A stretch of 64,000 nt of DNA from Isoetes taiwanensis (Eukaryota > Streptophyta > Lycopodiopsida > Isoetales > Isoetaceae). A program made the translations under genes and the position numbers. Of the stretch, positions 34,990-45,759 are shown piece after piece. The notes beneath the pieces were generated by a model. The model made no database searches. It saw only the letters and a list, made by a program, of their open reading frames with translations, and was not told the origin of the DNA. The DNA is taken from the NCBI GenBank assembly GCA_021234155.1, contig JAJEKV010000035.1, positions 12,214,407 to 12,278,406 of the forward strand, in the 5' to 3' direction. Position 1 is the first letter of the stretch, and the number at the start of each line of letters is the position of its first letter.

Positions 34990-35779
34990 ATGGAGGTTAT
35001 GCCAGGCTTCAGGTTCCATCCAACAGATGAGGAGCTTGTCATATTTTACCTATTGCCCATGATGCAGGGCAACACAGGGGCTCATTTACAAATAATTACT
35101 ACAGTGGAATTATATCAGTATGATCCTCATGAATTGCCTGGTTAGTCTTGATCTGAAATTTGATTTTTACATTTGATTGCGTCTGTAATTTTGATTTATT
35201 TGTAATTTCAGCCATGGCCATTTCTTCTCCAAGAGATACAGAGTTTTTCTTCTTTGTGCCTAAATATGTCAAAGGAAATCGACCTAGCCGGCTAACTAAA
35301 TCGGGCTATTGGAAGGCTACAGGATCTGACAAGACTATTATGTGTGAAAATGGTACAATAGCAGTTAAGAAGACGTTGGTTTTCTATAAAGGCAAGGCCC
35401 CTACTGGAACTAAGTCAAATTGGATTATGCAAGAGTATAGGTTGAGCTTCATTGACGAAGACCAAACCAAGGTCTACAAACTTTCATTGCACTAGTATAT
35501 TCTAAAAATTTGGTCCTTTTCTCTTCTTTTGTATATAAATCCGTTTGTATCTATTGTGATCTCATGCCTCATCATTTTCTGGCTATTTCAGAATGATGTC
35601 AACTTGTGTTGATAGTGTATCAGAAAGGCAAGGATTCACTACAAAAGTGCGCAAGTGGCGTGACTGACCAGCAAGTGTTAGATTACAATGGTCATATGGA
35701 TGTCTTTAGTGATGACGCTGATTTAGAGAGTTTATTGCATTTGGTTGAAGGCATTCCTAATTATGACATTGAACTTTAA
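34990..35779 (+). CDS. Compact NAC-domain transcription factor, three exons
   Basis: Exons 34990-35140, 35212-35471 and 35624-35779 join in frame across GT-AG introns to give 188 residues with no internal stop. The NAC DNA-binding domain is complete in order: subdomain A ([16 protein letters not shown], residues 5-20), B ([12 protein letters not shown]), C ([14 protein letters not shown]), and D ([13 protein letters not shown]). The remaining 60 or so residues are short and acidic ([24 protein letters not shown]), which could be a minimal activation region. NAC proteins bind CGT-type sites as dimers in the nucleus. The start at 34990 is chosen because it puts GFRFHP near the N-terminus as usual; an earlier ATG at 34983 is in another frame. 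Odd points are [19 protein letters not shown] in place of the more usual WYFF...GxRxNRAT and the very short C-terminus (most NACs exceed 250 residues). An acceptor at 35591 would give an early stop. Confidence 0.82.
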
Positions 35780-36369
35780 ATGATTACTATCTATATGCAT
35801 ATGATCATTATAGCGGTGTTCAAGGATAAGGAGAATGCATATCGCTGTTTCAAGGCTAAGGAGAAGGGCAAGGATAGAAGGAGGGCAAATCCATGTTCAA
35901 GGATAAGGCATATCCCTTCCCGTTCACACTAGGGAGCACTAGTACATATATTTGAAACAAGTAGATGTTAGAAGATGAAATGCCACGTGGAAAAGTTTCT
36001 AGTATATGTAAATACTATAGTTATCTACATAAACAATGTTGAGTGAGCTTTTTATTTGCTTGAATAATTGGCTAGTTCAATAGTCTTGAAGCCTCTTGAC
36101 GCTTGAATGTATGCATCATATATAGAAGAAAATGTTTCATTTTTATCTACATTCACCATGTACAATATCATGACATAAAATAATAAAAGCATGCTCTAAA
36201 GATAGACTATTTAAATATGTCACTAATGTTGCATAGGTGTCTTAACATCTTGTGAAATTGAAATCTATGGTGTTGAGTTTAAATGTTTCTAGTGATGGGC
36301 TCGAAATAAGGCAAAAGTATGTTCAAATTCAGTTCATAGATTAATTTGAGGTTCCATCTATCTCCTTAT
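35780..36369. other. Downstream of NAC gene, no gene seen
   Basis: Contains three imperfect direct copies of TTCAAGGATAAGG at 35819-35912, then AT-rich DNA. Probably the NAC 3' region followed by the LINE boundary. Confidence 0.5.
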
Positions 36370-38876
36370 GCAGTGGACAGGTGCTTTGGCAGACCCCCCC
36401 TCCCCCCGGTCGCCGCTCAGGGATAGCAACATTTCTGCGTAATCCATGGTTTGATGCGGAGTGTAAAGAACGCAAGCGCCCGGCCTGGCCACATTCTAGA
36501 TCCAGTAATTCCGCCAGCGAGTTACCACACGCATCGCCCATCATCCGGCGAGACAAAGGCGCGGTACCTTTGCCGTGCATCGGGGAGATGTTCTACCCGG
36601 CCGACACTCATCCTCCCGAACCTTTTGGCCAGAGTGCTTCAAGGTCGCCCCCACCCCAGCCTGTGGGACATCACACCCGAAGGGCAAGGGAATAGTACTT
36701 GCGCCAGCCTCTATGACCCACCAGGACGCTGCGACGCCCATACCCCCACGATGGCCCCCATTGGTTCTCGCAGAGGAGGATGTTGTGGAGGGCCCGCAAC
36801 GGCCGGGCTAATGGGAAGGCAAACACCTTGATGGTATGCAGGCCGAGTTACTCAAATGGGCAGGGCAGCCCCTGGTGCCGATCCTCACTACCATGTTCAA
36901 CAGAGCATTGCAGGAAGGTTTCCCCCGACAGTGGACCACAAGCAGGGTTGTCCCCATTCACAAGGCGGGCGACCCACACTGTCCGGCCAATTCACCGGAC
37001 GATGGTCGATTCGATTTTTGCCAAGCCGCTGGTCGGCATCCTCGAGTGGCGCTTGACCCGGCGAAGGCAGGCAGAGCAGTCGCGAGCCCTCACACAAGCA
37101 GGATTTAGACCCCGCCACTCAATGATTGACCATATCTTTACACTGCGGGCACTGATTGAAGACAGACGGAACCATCGGCAGGACTTGTATTGCTGCTTTA
37201 TGGACTTCGCGAAGGCTTTTGATACGGTCCCTGAAAAGCTATGGGCTAGAAGCTGGTCAACCGGGGCTGCCGCCGCCTGTGCGTAATGCCATATACAGGT
37301 ATGTATGAGAGTTGTTTTGGCGGGATGCACCGACCGGGCCAAGCATTCACCAAGAGTATCGGTCCGTGGGGCTGCCCCCTCTCACCAACACTTTTGGCCT
37401 CTACATTGATCGGTTAGAGCCCGGCTTCTCGAGCATGGGGATGGCATACGCCTTTTGCACGGTGTCATCCGCCAAATTTACATCTATGCAGATGATGTTG
37501 ACCTTCGCGCCCACACCCTGGCTATGCAGCCTCATCCGGATGCCCTAGACACATTCTCGGGCTACGTGACATGCGCGCGTGAATTTGGCCAAGACCCGTG
37601 GTGGTTCTCGATCCTACGCCTCCCCGCACTCACATATCGGGGATGTACCGTGGAGGTCACGCCCACCTACAAGTACCTAGGGGTAGAGTTTCCTCCTCGC
37701 CTGCTTGGGAGGCGCCCATCCGCTTATGTGACAGCAGGCCGAAAGCACTTTATGCCATGCATCAACAAATACCGTGCGTAGCTTCTATGATTGGGGCCAT
37801 CAAATACATCTGCTTAACCGGTCGAGCCCCGCCCTTCAGACGGGTCGAGGTTTGGGGCCCTGGCCGCCTCTTTGGCGACTGAATGACTTGGAGCAAAAGT
37901 AAGGCATTTTGGCATGGGCACTGGGTGAAACCTTCAGTCCCCATCGATTCTCGCCACAGAAATCGGATTCTTTACGCCAAATGTTCTTGATTGATAGACA
38001 CATCATCTATTTTCGTAAACCGGTTAATATGGGTGATGCCTCTGGCCCCCACATTTGGCTTACGCCGTGGCAATGGGCCCGCAGCCGCCTCGTGGCCCCG
38101 CTGGAGGGGTAAGAGAGACTGGTTCGCCAGATGGAACGCGGCGTGGTGAGCACAAAAGGCAGGTGGACACAAAGGCCGATCGTGGACAGCCAGGGAGTAC
38201 CTGACGCTTGCTTCCCTTGGCAAGCTCTGGGACCCCTGGCTCCTAGAGCAGTCAAAACGCCCATTACAAGGAGCACATCAACCCCGTGTTAGCCCGGGCC
38301 CGCAGTCTACCTCCCCGCTTCCACCGCCCTCGAAAAGCGCAGACTCATTGCCTCCATTCGCACAGGTGCCCACCATCTTCGCATCGAGACGGGCAGGTGG
38401 ATTGGGGAGCCCCACCAGGATAGGATCTGTCAGTGCTGTCAAACGGGTGCCATTGAGGATGAGTCTCACATTTTCCAGAGTTGCCCAGCATTCAGTAAGA
38501 TTCGGGCCAGATACGCTTAGTACGGCCGGACTTGCCCCTACATTTGCTGATGAACACACCATCAGTACGGGCTCTGGGGTCGTACATTCAGGAGGTACTG
38601 GATTTGCAAGCTCACCTTTGCCCCGCCTGGCTGCCCGCTGATCAGGCACTACGGGTGTGGTGCATGAGTGTATATATTTGTGTCTTTTTGCATTTTGTAT
38701 ATTGGAACAGTTTGTCAGCAGGCTGATTGCTGCCACGGTTTTTCCCTCGAAAACCCTTCGGGGCGGGGGTTTTTTAATCCGGGCAGTAATCCGCTTGCTG
38801 CGCTTTTGTATTGGGTCCCATAGACCGATTGGTCTCCGTGGACGATAAAATACCTTCCTTCCTTCCTTCCTTCCCT
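36370..38876 (+). mobile_element. Second LINE (not L1-like tail), multiple frameshifts
   Basis: A GC-rich non-LTR element. Readable parts on the plus strand are a linker with PWFDAECKERKR (36440), RT fingers (RALQEGFPRQWTTSRVVPIHKAGDP, 36900), QAGFRPRHSMIDHIFTLRAL and CCFMDFAKAFDTVP (37100-37230), the catalytic YADD at 37485-37496, YKYLGVEF (37670) and a C-terminal CX2CX9HX4C zinc block (38425-38485). The 3' untranslated region ends GGTCTCCGTGGACGATAAAA followed by (CCTTC)n at 38848-38876 rather than poly-A. The frame changes at least five times. Its microsatellite tail and RT wording differ from plant L1, suggesting another clade, which I cannot name with certainty. Confidence 0.8.
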
Positions 38877-40839
38877 GCCACCAACCGTGTGCTTGATTAT
38901 CAAGGTAAGTGTCCATAGCTTGTAATTTTTCTTGTTCGGATGCCTTGACGCGCTTAAAGAACTTCTCTTAAATACCTAAGAAACTAATAACCTGTATCGG
39001 TTTCACGTTAGAACTCTAAGGCATACCCACTTTTTCAAGCTACTTACACAGTCTGTCTTTCTTAGAGTTACTTTCAAGATTGGCAAAAACAACAGAATCT
39101 TGAAAAGGAGGTGGAGGATGAATTTCAAGCGGAGGATTGCTTGGCAATGGAGGCGGCAAAGAATCATTTATGGAAGTATTTATCTCTAAGGCAAAAGAAG
39201 GAAGGAAGGAAGGAAGGAAGTAAAAACTCATGAGGCCATTTGTTTCTTTGGCTCTATATGTGTCTTCGCAAATGTGCATTGTTAAAAGCAAATAACAAAC
39301 TCAAAGCGGAAGGAGACAACATTTAATGCAAAATATGCTTATTGAAAGGAAATGACAAAGATTAATAGAGATTATGATTTTAGCTGAAACAAACACCAAA
39401 AGCCTGCATAATTCTTGTGCAGCTGCAACATCAGTGTCCATAACACCACAAGGACAGATCTAACATCAATATTGTAAATTTTATCAAATCTGATTACTGC
39501 ATTTGCTAGAGAGTGGATGGGGAGCTAGGCTTCATCGACAACGAAGAACAGAAAATTGAAGCAAATCCAAAGGGAAGTTTTGAATATTTAACAGAGCTAT
39601 TACAATCTTTTGGCACATGCATTCCATGTTTCCAGCACATACTACTATGTGCATGGCTGCAAAGTCATTTCGTTGCTTCTGTAGTAACACAACAATAGCA
39701 ACAAATAACCCCTATTATGCATCAGTATTTCACAACCCACTGCTATGTATCAGCAAGAAATAATGGATTGAATAATAAGTAAGACAAAGTAGCATATAGA
39801 TGTGGGTTCTGCAATTTTTATGTAGCCAGATTATTCTGCAATATTATATTAGCATTCAATGCAGTGATACTAATGAAGCCAGCGAACCAGTGAGGAAATG
39901 AGCCCCTTTATGTACAACCCTAAATCTGATATGCTTACATGGTTACAACACTGTAAATGGCACTTAATCATTAGTTAAAGACAAGCAGTTCTATATATAT
40001 TTGAAAATGACCAAAGCAGTCCTTTCTAAAGACTAATTTTTAATGCCTTTGTTGAGGGCCCATGGACATACTGCCCTAGATTATGTTGACGCAAGAAATA
40101 GAATACCTGAAAACAAAAGAATAATTGCACAACATACCATTTCATAATTGTAATCCTGAGCTTGAGGTTTTGAAATTGTCTATATCATCTTTAATAGTAA
40201 ATGCAGGCTACGTAGGAAGGAATTAGAGAATAAAAAGAAACTACCAGAATAATTTGAATTTGTATCACTCTACCAAAGCAACAAAGAAATGAAGAAATTT
40301 TTGTGCGTCAAGATACCACTTACAGGAAGTGTGTGAAGATCCTTGGAAGGCTGCACATTTGCAAGGAAAGCATTAAAATAAGCAAAGAAATCCATTGAGC
40401 ACATAAAGTTGAATTTCCAATATATTCTACATGACATTGGAACAAATGTTTTCAAAAAAGGTTCAAGGAGATTATAAAACATCTGTGCCTAATCTTGTGT
40501 AAAATCGAAGGCAACATCAGACTCTAACAACAAAAAGAAAGGAAAATGATACATATGAGAATACTTGCATTTACCTGGTGAAAACACCTGAGGTTGTCGT
40601 TACATAGATAAACCTCCACGCAAACCCAAGAAGAAACCTTGACGAAAATCACTATTTAGATAAATCTAGTCTAAGTCATGGCCATCTGATTGCCAAAAAT
40701 CGAAGCTCATATAGAGCCATATCACAAATCACAGCTGGATCTCTAAAGCCATGTTCCATGCTCCAAAATATCTGTAGAAGAAAGCAACAACTATTGTGAT
40801 TGCAAAAGATCAAATTTGCATCAGAAAGCCGGATTTGGG
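38877..40839. other. Intergenic
   Basis: No supported gene. A (GAAGG)n run at 39197-39219 is the complement of the LINE tail motif 330 bases earlier. Otherwise AT-rich DNA. Confidence 0.5.
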
Positions 40840-41139
40840 TTATCCCAAACTCTTGATTTGAAAATCTTCAAGCTTTTCCAATCTCCTAAGATCTGACATA
40901 CATTGCTGCAAAGCCCTTTGGCTGCTTAGGTCTTTCTTATGAAGAGTAGAATAAGCCCATGTTGGGAATAATCTCAATGCAATTGGGTTTGCCATGCGAT
41001 AGAAGCCAGAGCTCATGCCAAGGTTGAAAAATGCATCGATGTATCCCTCATCTTTGCCATCATGCACGCTCTCTCCAAATTTGCAGTTTTGAAATCGTAT
41101 AAGAAAGCCACTAAAATGTAAAAAAGAACTGGAAAGCAT
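40840..41139 (-). CDS. Hypothetical protein fragment
   Basis: A 99-residue frame whose last 75 residues look protein-like (EGYIDAFFNLGMSSGFYRMA, then LSSQRALQQCMSDLRRLEKL). It may be a single exon or remnant; no start or splice context can be proven and no family is recognised. Confidence 0.25.
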   Translation of the reverse strand: MLSSSFLHFSGFLIRFQNCKFGESVHDGKDEGYIDAFFNLGMSSGFYRMANPIALRLFPTWAYSTLHKKDLSSQRALQQCMSDLRRLEKLEDFQIKSLG

Positions 41140-41973
41140 GCATGAAAAAAATACTCGAGGCTCTGCATGTAACTATGGAGCATCCAGATTCTGCAGCTCG
41201 TACACATCGGATTGGCATCAGATCCAATATAAATTTAAGATCCAATAATTAAGTTGACTCTTATTTAGAAATGCTCAATGATTTTTTGGTCGGAATATAA
41301 TTATAATACCATTATCTATTTGAATATACACTTGTTTCATTAGGGTTCTTCACCTACCGTTGGACATCATATGCAATTACTAGATTCTCTAGCTACCTCA
41401 ATTGGTTTGACTAGTCGGCGGAGGAAGAACAATTTGGGTTGCCATAAAGCAGGGTCGTGCATAGCTTGTAGATAGTCACTTTTTGGCATATTGAAACGAT
41501 TAGAGACCATATCACAGGAATTTATTGCTCAAGGTCAAACTTGGCCCTGATACCAATTGATGCGAATCACCTGTAACATCACAAGAAACGTAAGAAAATC
41601 TAGTTAGAAGGTAAGGCTCGATCCACCCAATCAGATTTGCTAGGAAGTCTTTATCTTGAAGCAGAAATCTTTTACTCATGATCAAACCAACAAGCTTAGC
41701 TATGGAGAATTGGAAGTAGAAGGGAAATCACGAGAGAAAGAGATATAGGAACACCCAAGATAAGCATGTGACATAGTATAAACTAGAATAAGGATGGATA
41801 GACTAGATAATAAACATTCCTGTAAATGCACAACCTTTTTTTCCAAATAACACATGCTCGTATATTTTAAAATGCCAAATGCTAAAGCTAAGAAAACAAA
41901 CCTTCATTAAATATGCATAAGCGAAATATCTATGATTCCATCTTCATTGCTAAAATTTATTAACCTAAACTAT
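41140..41973. other. Intergenic, left flank of the 7-kb transposon
   Basis: AT-rich. The phrase GGCCCTGATACCAATTGATGCGAATCACC at 41545 resembles the end of a gene or LTR leader, but nothing else supports an element. Confidence 0.4.
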
Positions 41974-42359
41974 TATTGGGTGTTTTTATGCTTGACATAC
42001 CCATTTTTTGGTACGATCAGCACCCGATCAGCACTTTTAATCGCGACTGTCAGGCGAAGGGCAGGGCCGTCCGTCATTATGGTGAAGGGTACACCCTTCA
42101 TCATTCGTCATCGATTTTTGAGCGCGAATTTTCTTCGAGCCATCCCCTGTTTTTTCATAATTTCGAATGCATCATTACCATCCTCGCTTCAAATCTATTC
42201 AGTCGATCAAGCTTCTCCTATTCTCTGTTTTCCGAATTCATCAAGCAAGAACAGATTTGTGATGGCGCCAATTCCGCGAGGTTGTCACGTCCTTTTCTTT
42301 TGTGGAGCTCTCAAATTTCCCTTTGGCCTATGAAGTTCGACCTTTTTTGCTTGCGGGAC

Positions 42360-44155
42360 ATGCCGATGGCGAGAACGGAATATGAATTCCATGTTAACCG
42401 GCTCTTTCTAACAAAGGGAAAAAGCCCAAAGAAATTAAGGCAAAAGATGTTACAGAGGCCGATTTTCTTCGAGTTTGGAAGATGCCACTCGTGAAAGGGA
42501 AGATTAACCTGAAATTTATTCTACCCGCCTATGAAACCCAAATTGAACGACCTTCTTGGAAGGATTTACCAAAAATCCAAGCCCACTAACAATGAAGTTA
42601 GAGTCACCTTTGCTAGAGCTTTTGCCCTGGCTAATTCCCCTCGGCAACCGCAAATCCCGAGGAATATGCTATCAACCGGGCTTCCTTTTGTCACTGATGC
42701 TTTTAGGACTTCGAGCGACAATTGTCGGGCTAAGCAAGAGGGTAGTAGCTACAAAGAACAACAAAGAATGCCATACTCAATCAGCTTAGGAGGCTTGCTG
42801 CTATGAAAGCTGAAAAAGAAAACGATATTTTGATGAAAGAAGAAGATTATTTGAGGAAGGAGGGTGCTCTCACTCAAGCTGACTTTCAGATCTCTGCAAT
42901 AGAAGAGCAGATATCTGAAAAAGTGAAGGACAGAGAGGCTTTAGAAACAGCTGCGCCAGACGAACAAGAAGCTATTCAAAGGCTTAAAGCACAAGAGGAA
43001 ATGTGGCGAGACCTGTTGGCCAGCACCATAAATAAGTTGGATAAAAATGGATTGAAGAATTTGAAGGCCGACATCATCGAACTCAAACAAGAAGTTGATG
43101 CTATTGAAAAGCATATGAAGATTTGGCATGCCAAATGCAAACATGTTGCTTTTCTCGAGCCTCGAGTCCAACGTAAATCGGATGCACCTAGGTATGGGTT
43201 CCTATGACATGCCTTTCTTGGATAATAAGGATGCATGTGAAGCATGTGGCCTTTTGTTCTCAAAAAGATTATGAATTGCATGTCAAATTAACATGTGGTC
43301 ACAAATACCATGTTTTTGCTTTTCTCTCATTTTTTGGATCAGATGCATTGCAGATCGCACCTACACGTCATGAAGAGGTTCCAGCAAAGATATTGCAAGA
43401 ATTGGTATATAAAGAATACCATCCCGTTGAAAGTGACACGTAAAAGTGAGAATGATAGTGACACCGAAAGTAACAAGGAAGACAAGAAAAACAAGGTGCC
43501 GAGGACCAAAAAAAGGGTAAAGAAGAAGATGATAGCAAAGACTTCTCTCAGACACGCCACCTGCCGCCTCTCCCGACTTCATTGCGTAAAGAGTTGCAAA
43601 GAAGAAGACCGTGATCGTGAAGAAGCTCAAACTTGAAAAAGGTAATGACTTTGACTCTATTTTTTATTTGTTTTAAAAGTTTTCATGCACTTTAGCTTGT
43701 AGAAATATTTTGCGTGTTTTATTGATGTGGACAAGTTAAGTCCAAAGGAAATTTGCTCATGTCACCCTCTCAAAGCACAAGGAAATCACCAAGGTTGAAT
43801 GACAACTTCTTTGAAGGTGATGTTACCACTCCTGAGAAGAAGAAAATAGGTTCAACAGGTAACATAACTTATTTATTTATGAAATTTTTGTATGCTTAAC
43901 TTATTTGTTTCATTCCTTACTCACTGATTTCTGCTACAATGCAATGCAGAAAATGTGAATAATCTTGTCACCAACCTCGTGGTGCCGAACATCGTGGTGC
44001 CGAACCTCGTGTCAAAGCAGATATTGAGGAAGTGCTCAAGTCACCAAAGACTTGGAGATTTGGTCGAAAGCAAAGATGATTCGTGAAGTAGCGACTCAAG
44101 ACCCTGATATTACCTTGGCAAAGTATTGCCAGGACAAAATGGTGGAAAAGAAGTG
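42360..44155 (+). pseudogene. Coiled-coil and RING-like protein of the 7-kb transposon
   Basis: Pieces read in order with frameshifts and at least one intron. 42360-42480 reads MPMARTEYEFHVNRLFLTKG, then shifted frame to 42575 (VWKMPLVKGKINLKFILPAY). 42531-42806 is a further block. 42803-43207 is a charged coiled coil (about 130 residues, Glu/Lys-rich). 43210-43440 is a zinc-binding block with CEAC...LLF and LTCGHKYHVFAF, like a RING or related finger. A basic acidic-spacer follows (43430-43630), then SPSQSTRKSPRLN at 43760 ending at a GT (43861), and a last exon from 43951 ending IREVATQDPDITLAKYCQDK near 44155. It is not a transposase by any motif seen; its position inside the element suggests an accessory protein. 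The family is not recognised. Confidence 0.5.
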
Positions 44156-44335
44156 AATGGTTTTATGAAAGAAAACCACCAATTTTCAAATGTAGGTGGT
44201 TTTCTATGGTTTTCAAACTTTAAGTTATAACTACTTAACAGTGCTGCTATGACATGCTCATTTCTGTGAAATGGAGCTGTACATTTTGGTTATTTTTGTA
44301 AACCCTTCAAAGACCATTTAATATATGATCTAATC

Positions 44336-44830
44336 GCTTTAACTTGCAATATATGATCTACCATTTTAACTTGCAATTTGATAACTTGCAATTGCATAAC
44401 TTGCAATTGGATAACTTGAAATATATGATCTACTATTTTAACTTGCAATTGGATAACTTGCAATATATGATCTACCATTTTAACTTGCAATTGTATATGA
44501 TCTACTATTTTAACTTGCAATTGGATAACTTGAAATATATGATCTACTATTTTAACTTGCAATTGGATAAATTGAAATATATGATCTACAATTTTAACTT
44601 GCAATTGTATATGATCTACTATTTTAACTTGCAATTGGATAACTTGAAATATATGATCTACTATTTTAACTTGCAATTGGATAAATTGAAATATATGATC
44701 TACTGTTTTAACTTGCAATTGGATTGTGTTTACTTACAATTGATTGTGTGAGTTCACTTGCAATTGGATAACTTGAAATATATGATCTACTTTTTTAACT
44801 TGCAATTGGATTGTGTTTACTTGCAATTGG
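44336..44830. repeat. Minisatellite with 42-bp and 30-bp units
   Basis: About a dozen tandem units of TTTAACTTGCAATTGGATAA / CTTGAAATATATGATCTACT / AT. Some units lack the 12-base GGATAACTTGAA part, giving a 30-bp version. Further irregular repeats (TTGTGTTTACTTGCAA and a 66-bp CAATGTTTAGAATTCAATGG duplication) follow to about 44985. Confidence 0.92.
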
Positions 44831-45759
44831 ATTGTGTTTACTTGCAAGTGGATAATGGTTACATTTTTACAATGTCAATGTTTAGAATTCAATGGTTGTA
44901 ATTTCTGTAAATTCAATGGTTACATTTTACATTGTCAATGTCAATGTTTAGAATTCAATGGTTGTAATTTCTGTAATGGTTGGAATGGTTTATATTTCAT
45001 TGTCTCCATTCTTTCTTCTTCTTTTCCTTGCAACCTTTGCACTGCTTTCAGTTTGTGATTTTGAGTCAACTGCATCTTGTGCCAAGATGGTAGTGTTTTT
45101 GTGGCAAGTCGGTCCATGATGTGATCATGCACATCTTCATCAAGCTCATACCGTTATTTCCCATGTGATGCATGACAAAGTTCATCGCAAAATAAAATGA
45201 TCAGAAACACTACATTCGTGATCATGCTCCAAAGAATCAGATTCAACCTCCAATGAACTTGTAGTACTTTCCTGTTACAACAACTTCATTCCTACCAAAC
45301 TTCTGCCCCCAAGGATCCTTGTATGCTTTCTCAATGACATGTTTAACCTGTGTGCATTTCAGAATATAAAAATCTACCTTTTCTTTGTTGTTAGGCTCGG
45401 CATTGACTGCAAAGTTATCTCCAATTGCAATTATATCTGACTTCCATTCAGATCTCCCTCATAAACAGGACCATCAATTGCCTTCATCTTTATATTCAAA
45501 GACCGGTCTTAGCTCAAAAAAATCCATGTGCCTATTCTCTCCCTGTTAGGACACTTGCCATACTTACCAAGCCAGCAATTGTGGCAGAAACAAGAATAAT
45601 TCATGTGTGCAACTTGAGTAGGGTCTGCACTTTGAATAGGCCTTCGATAGCATGGAAATGACTTGATCCAACTAGAGTTGCACAATCATAACTCTCACTC
45701 CCCATCCAACTTCATCAATTCCTATTTCCCAAAAAACCTCGCAGTTTCACAAACATAGA

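Noticed and set aside
36992-37342. Minus-strand frame over the LINE RT
   Set aside because: Shadow of the plus-strand RT (QAGFRP, DFAKAFDTVP).
39197-39219. (GAAGG)n as the other end of the LINE at 36370-38876
   Set aside because: Simple repeat without the CGTGGACG core; probably an independent microsatellite.
44290-44751. Long frames on both strands with QLQVKIVDHI or YMIYYFNLQL repeats
   Set aside because: Direct translation of the 42/30-bp minisatellite in both directions; no start context or family.
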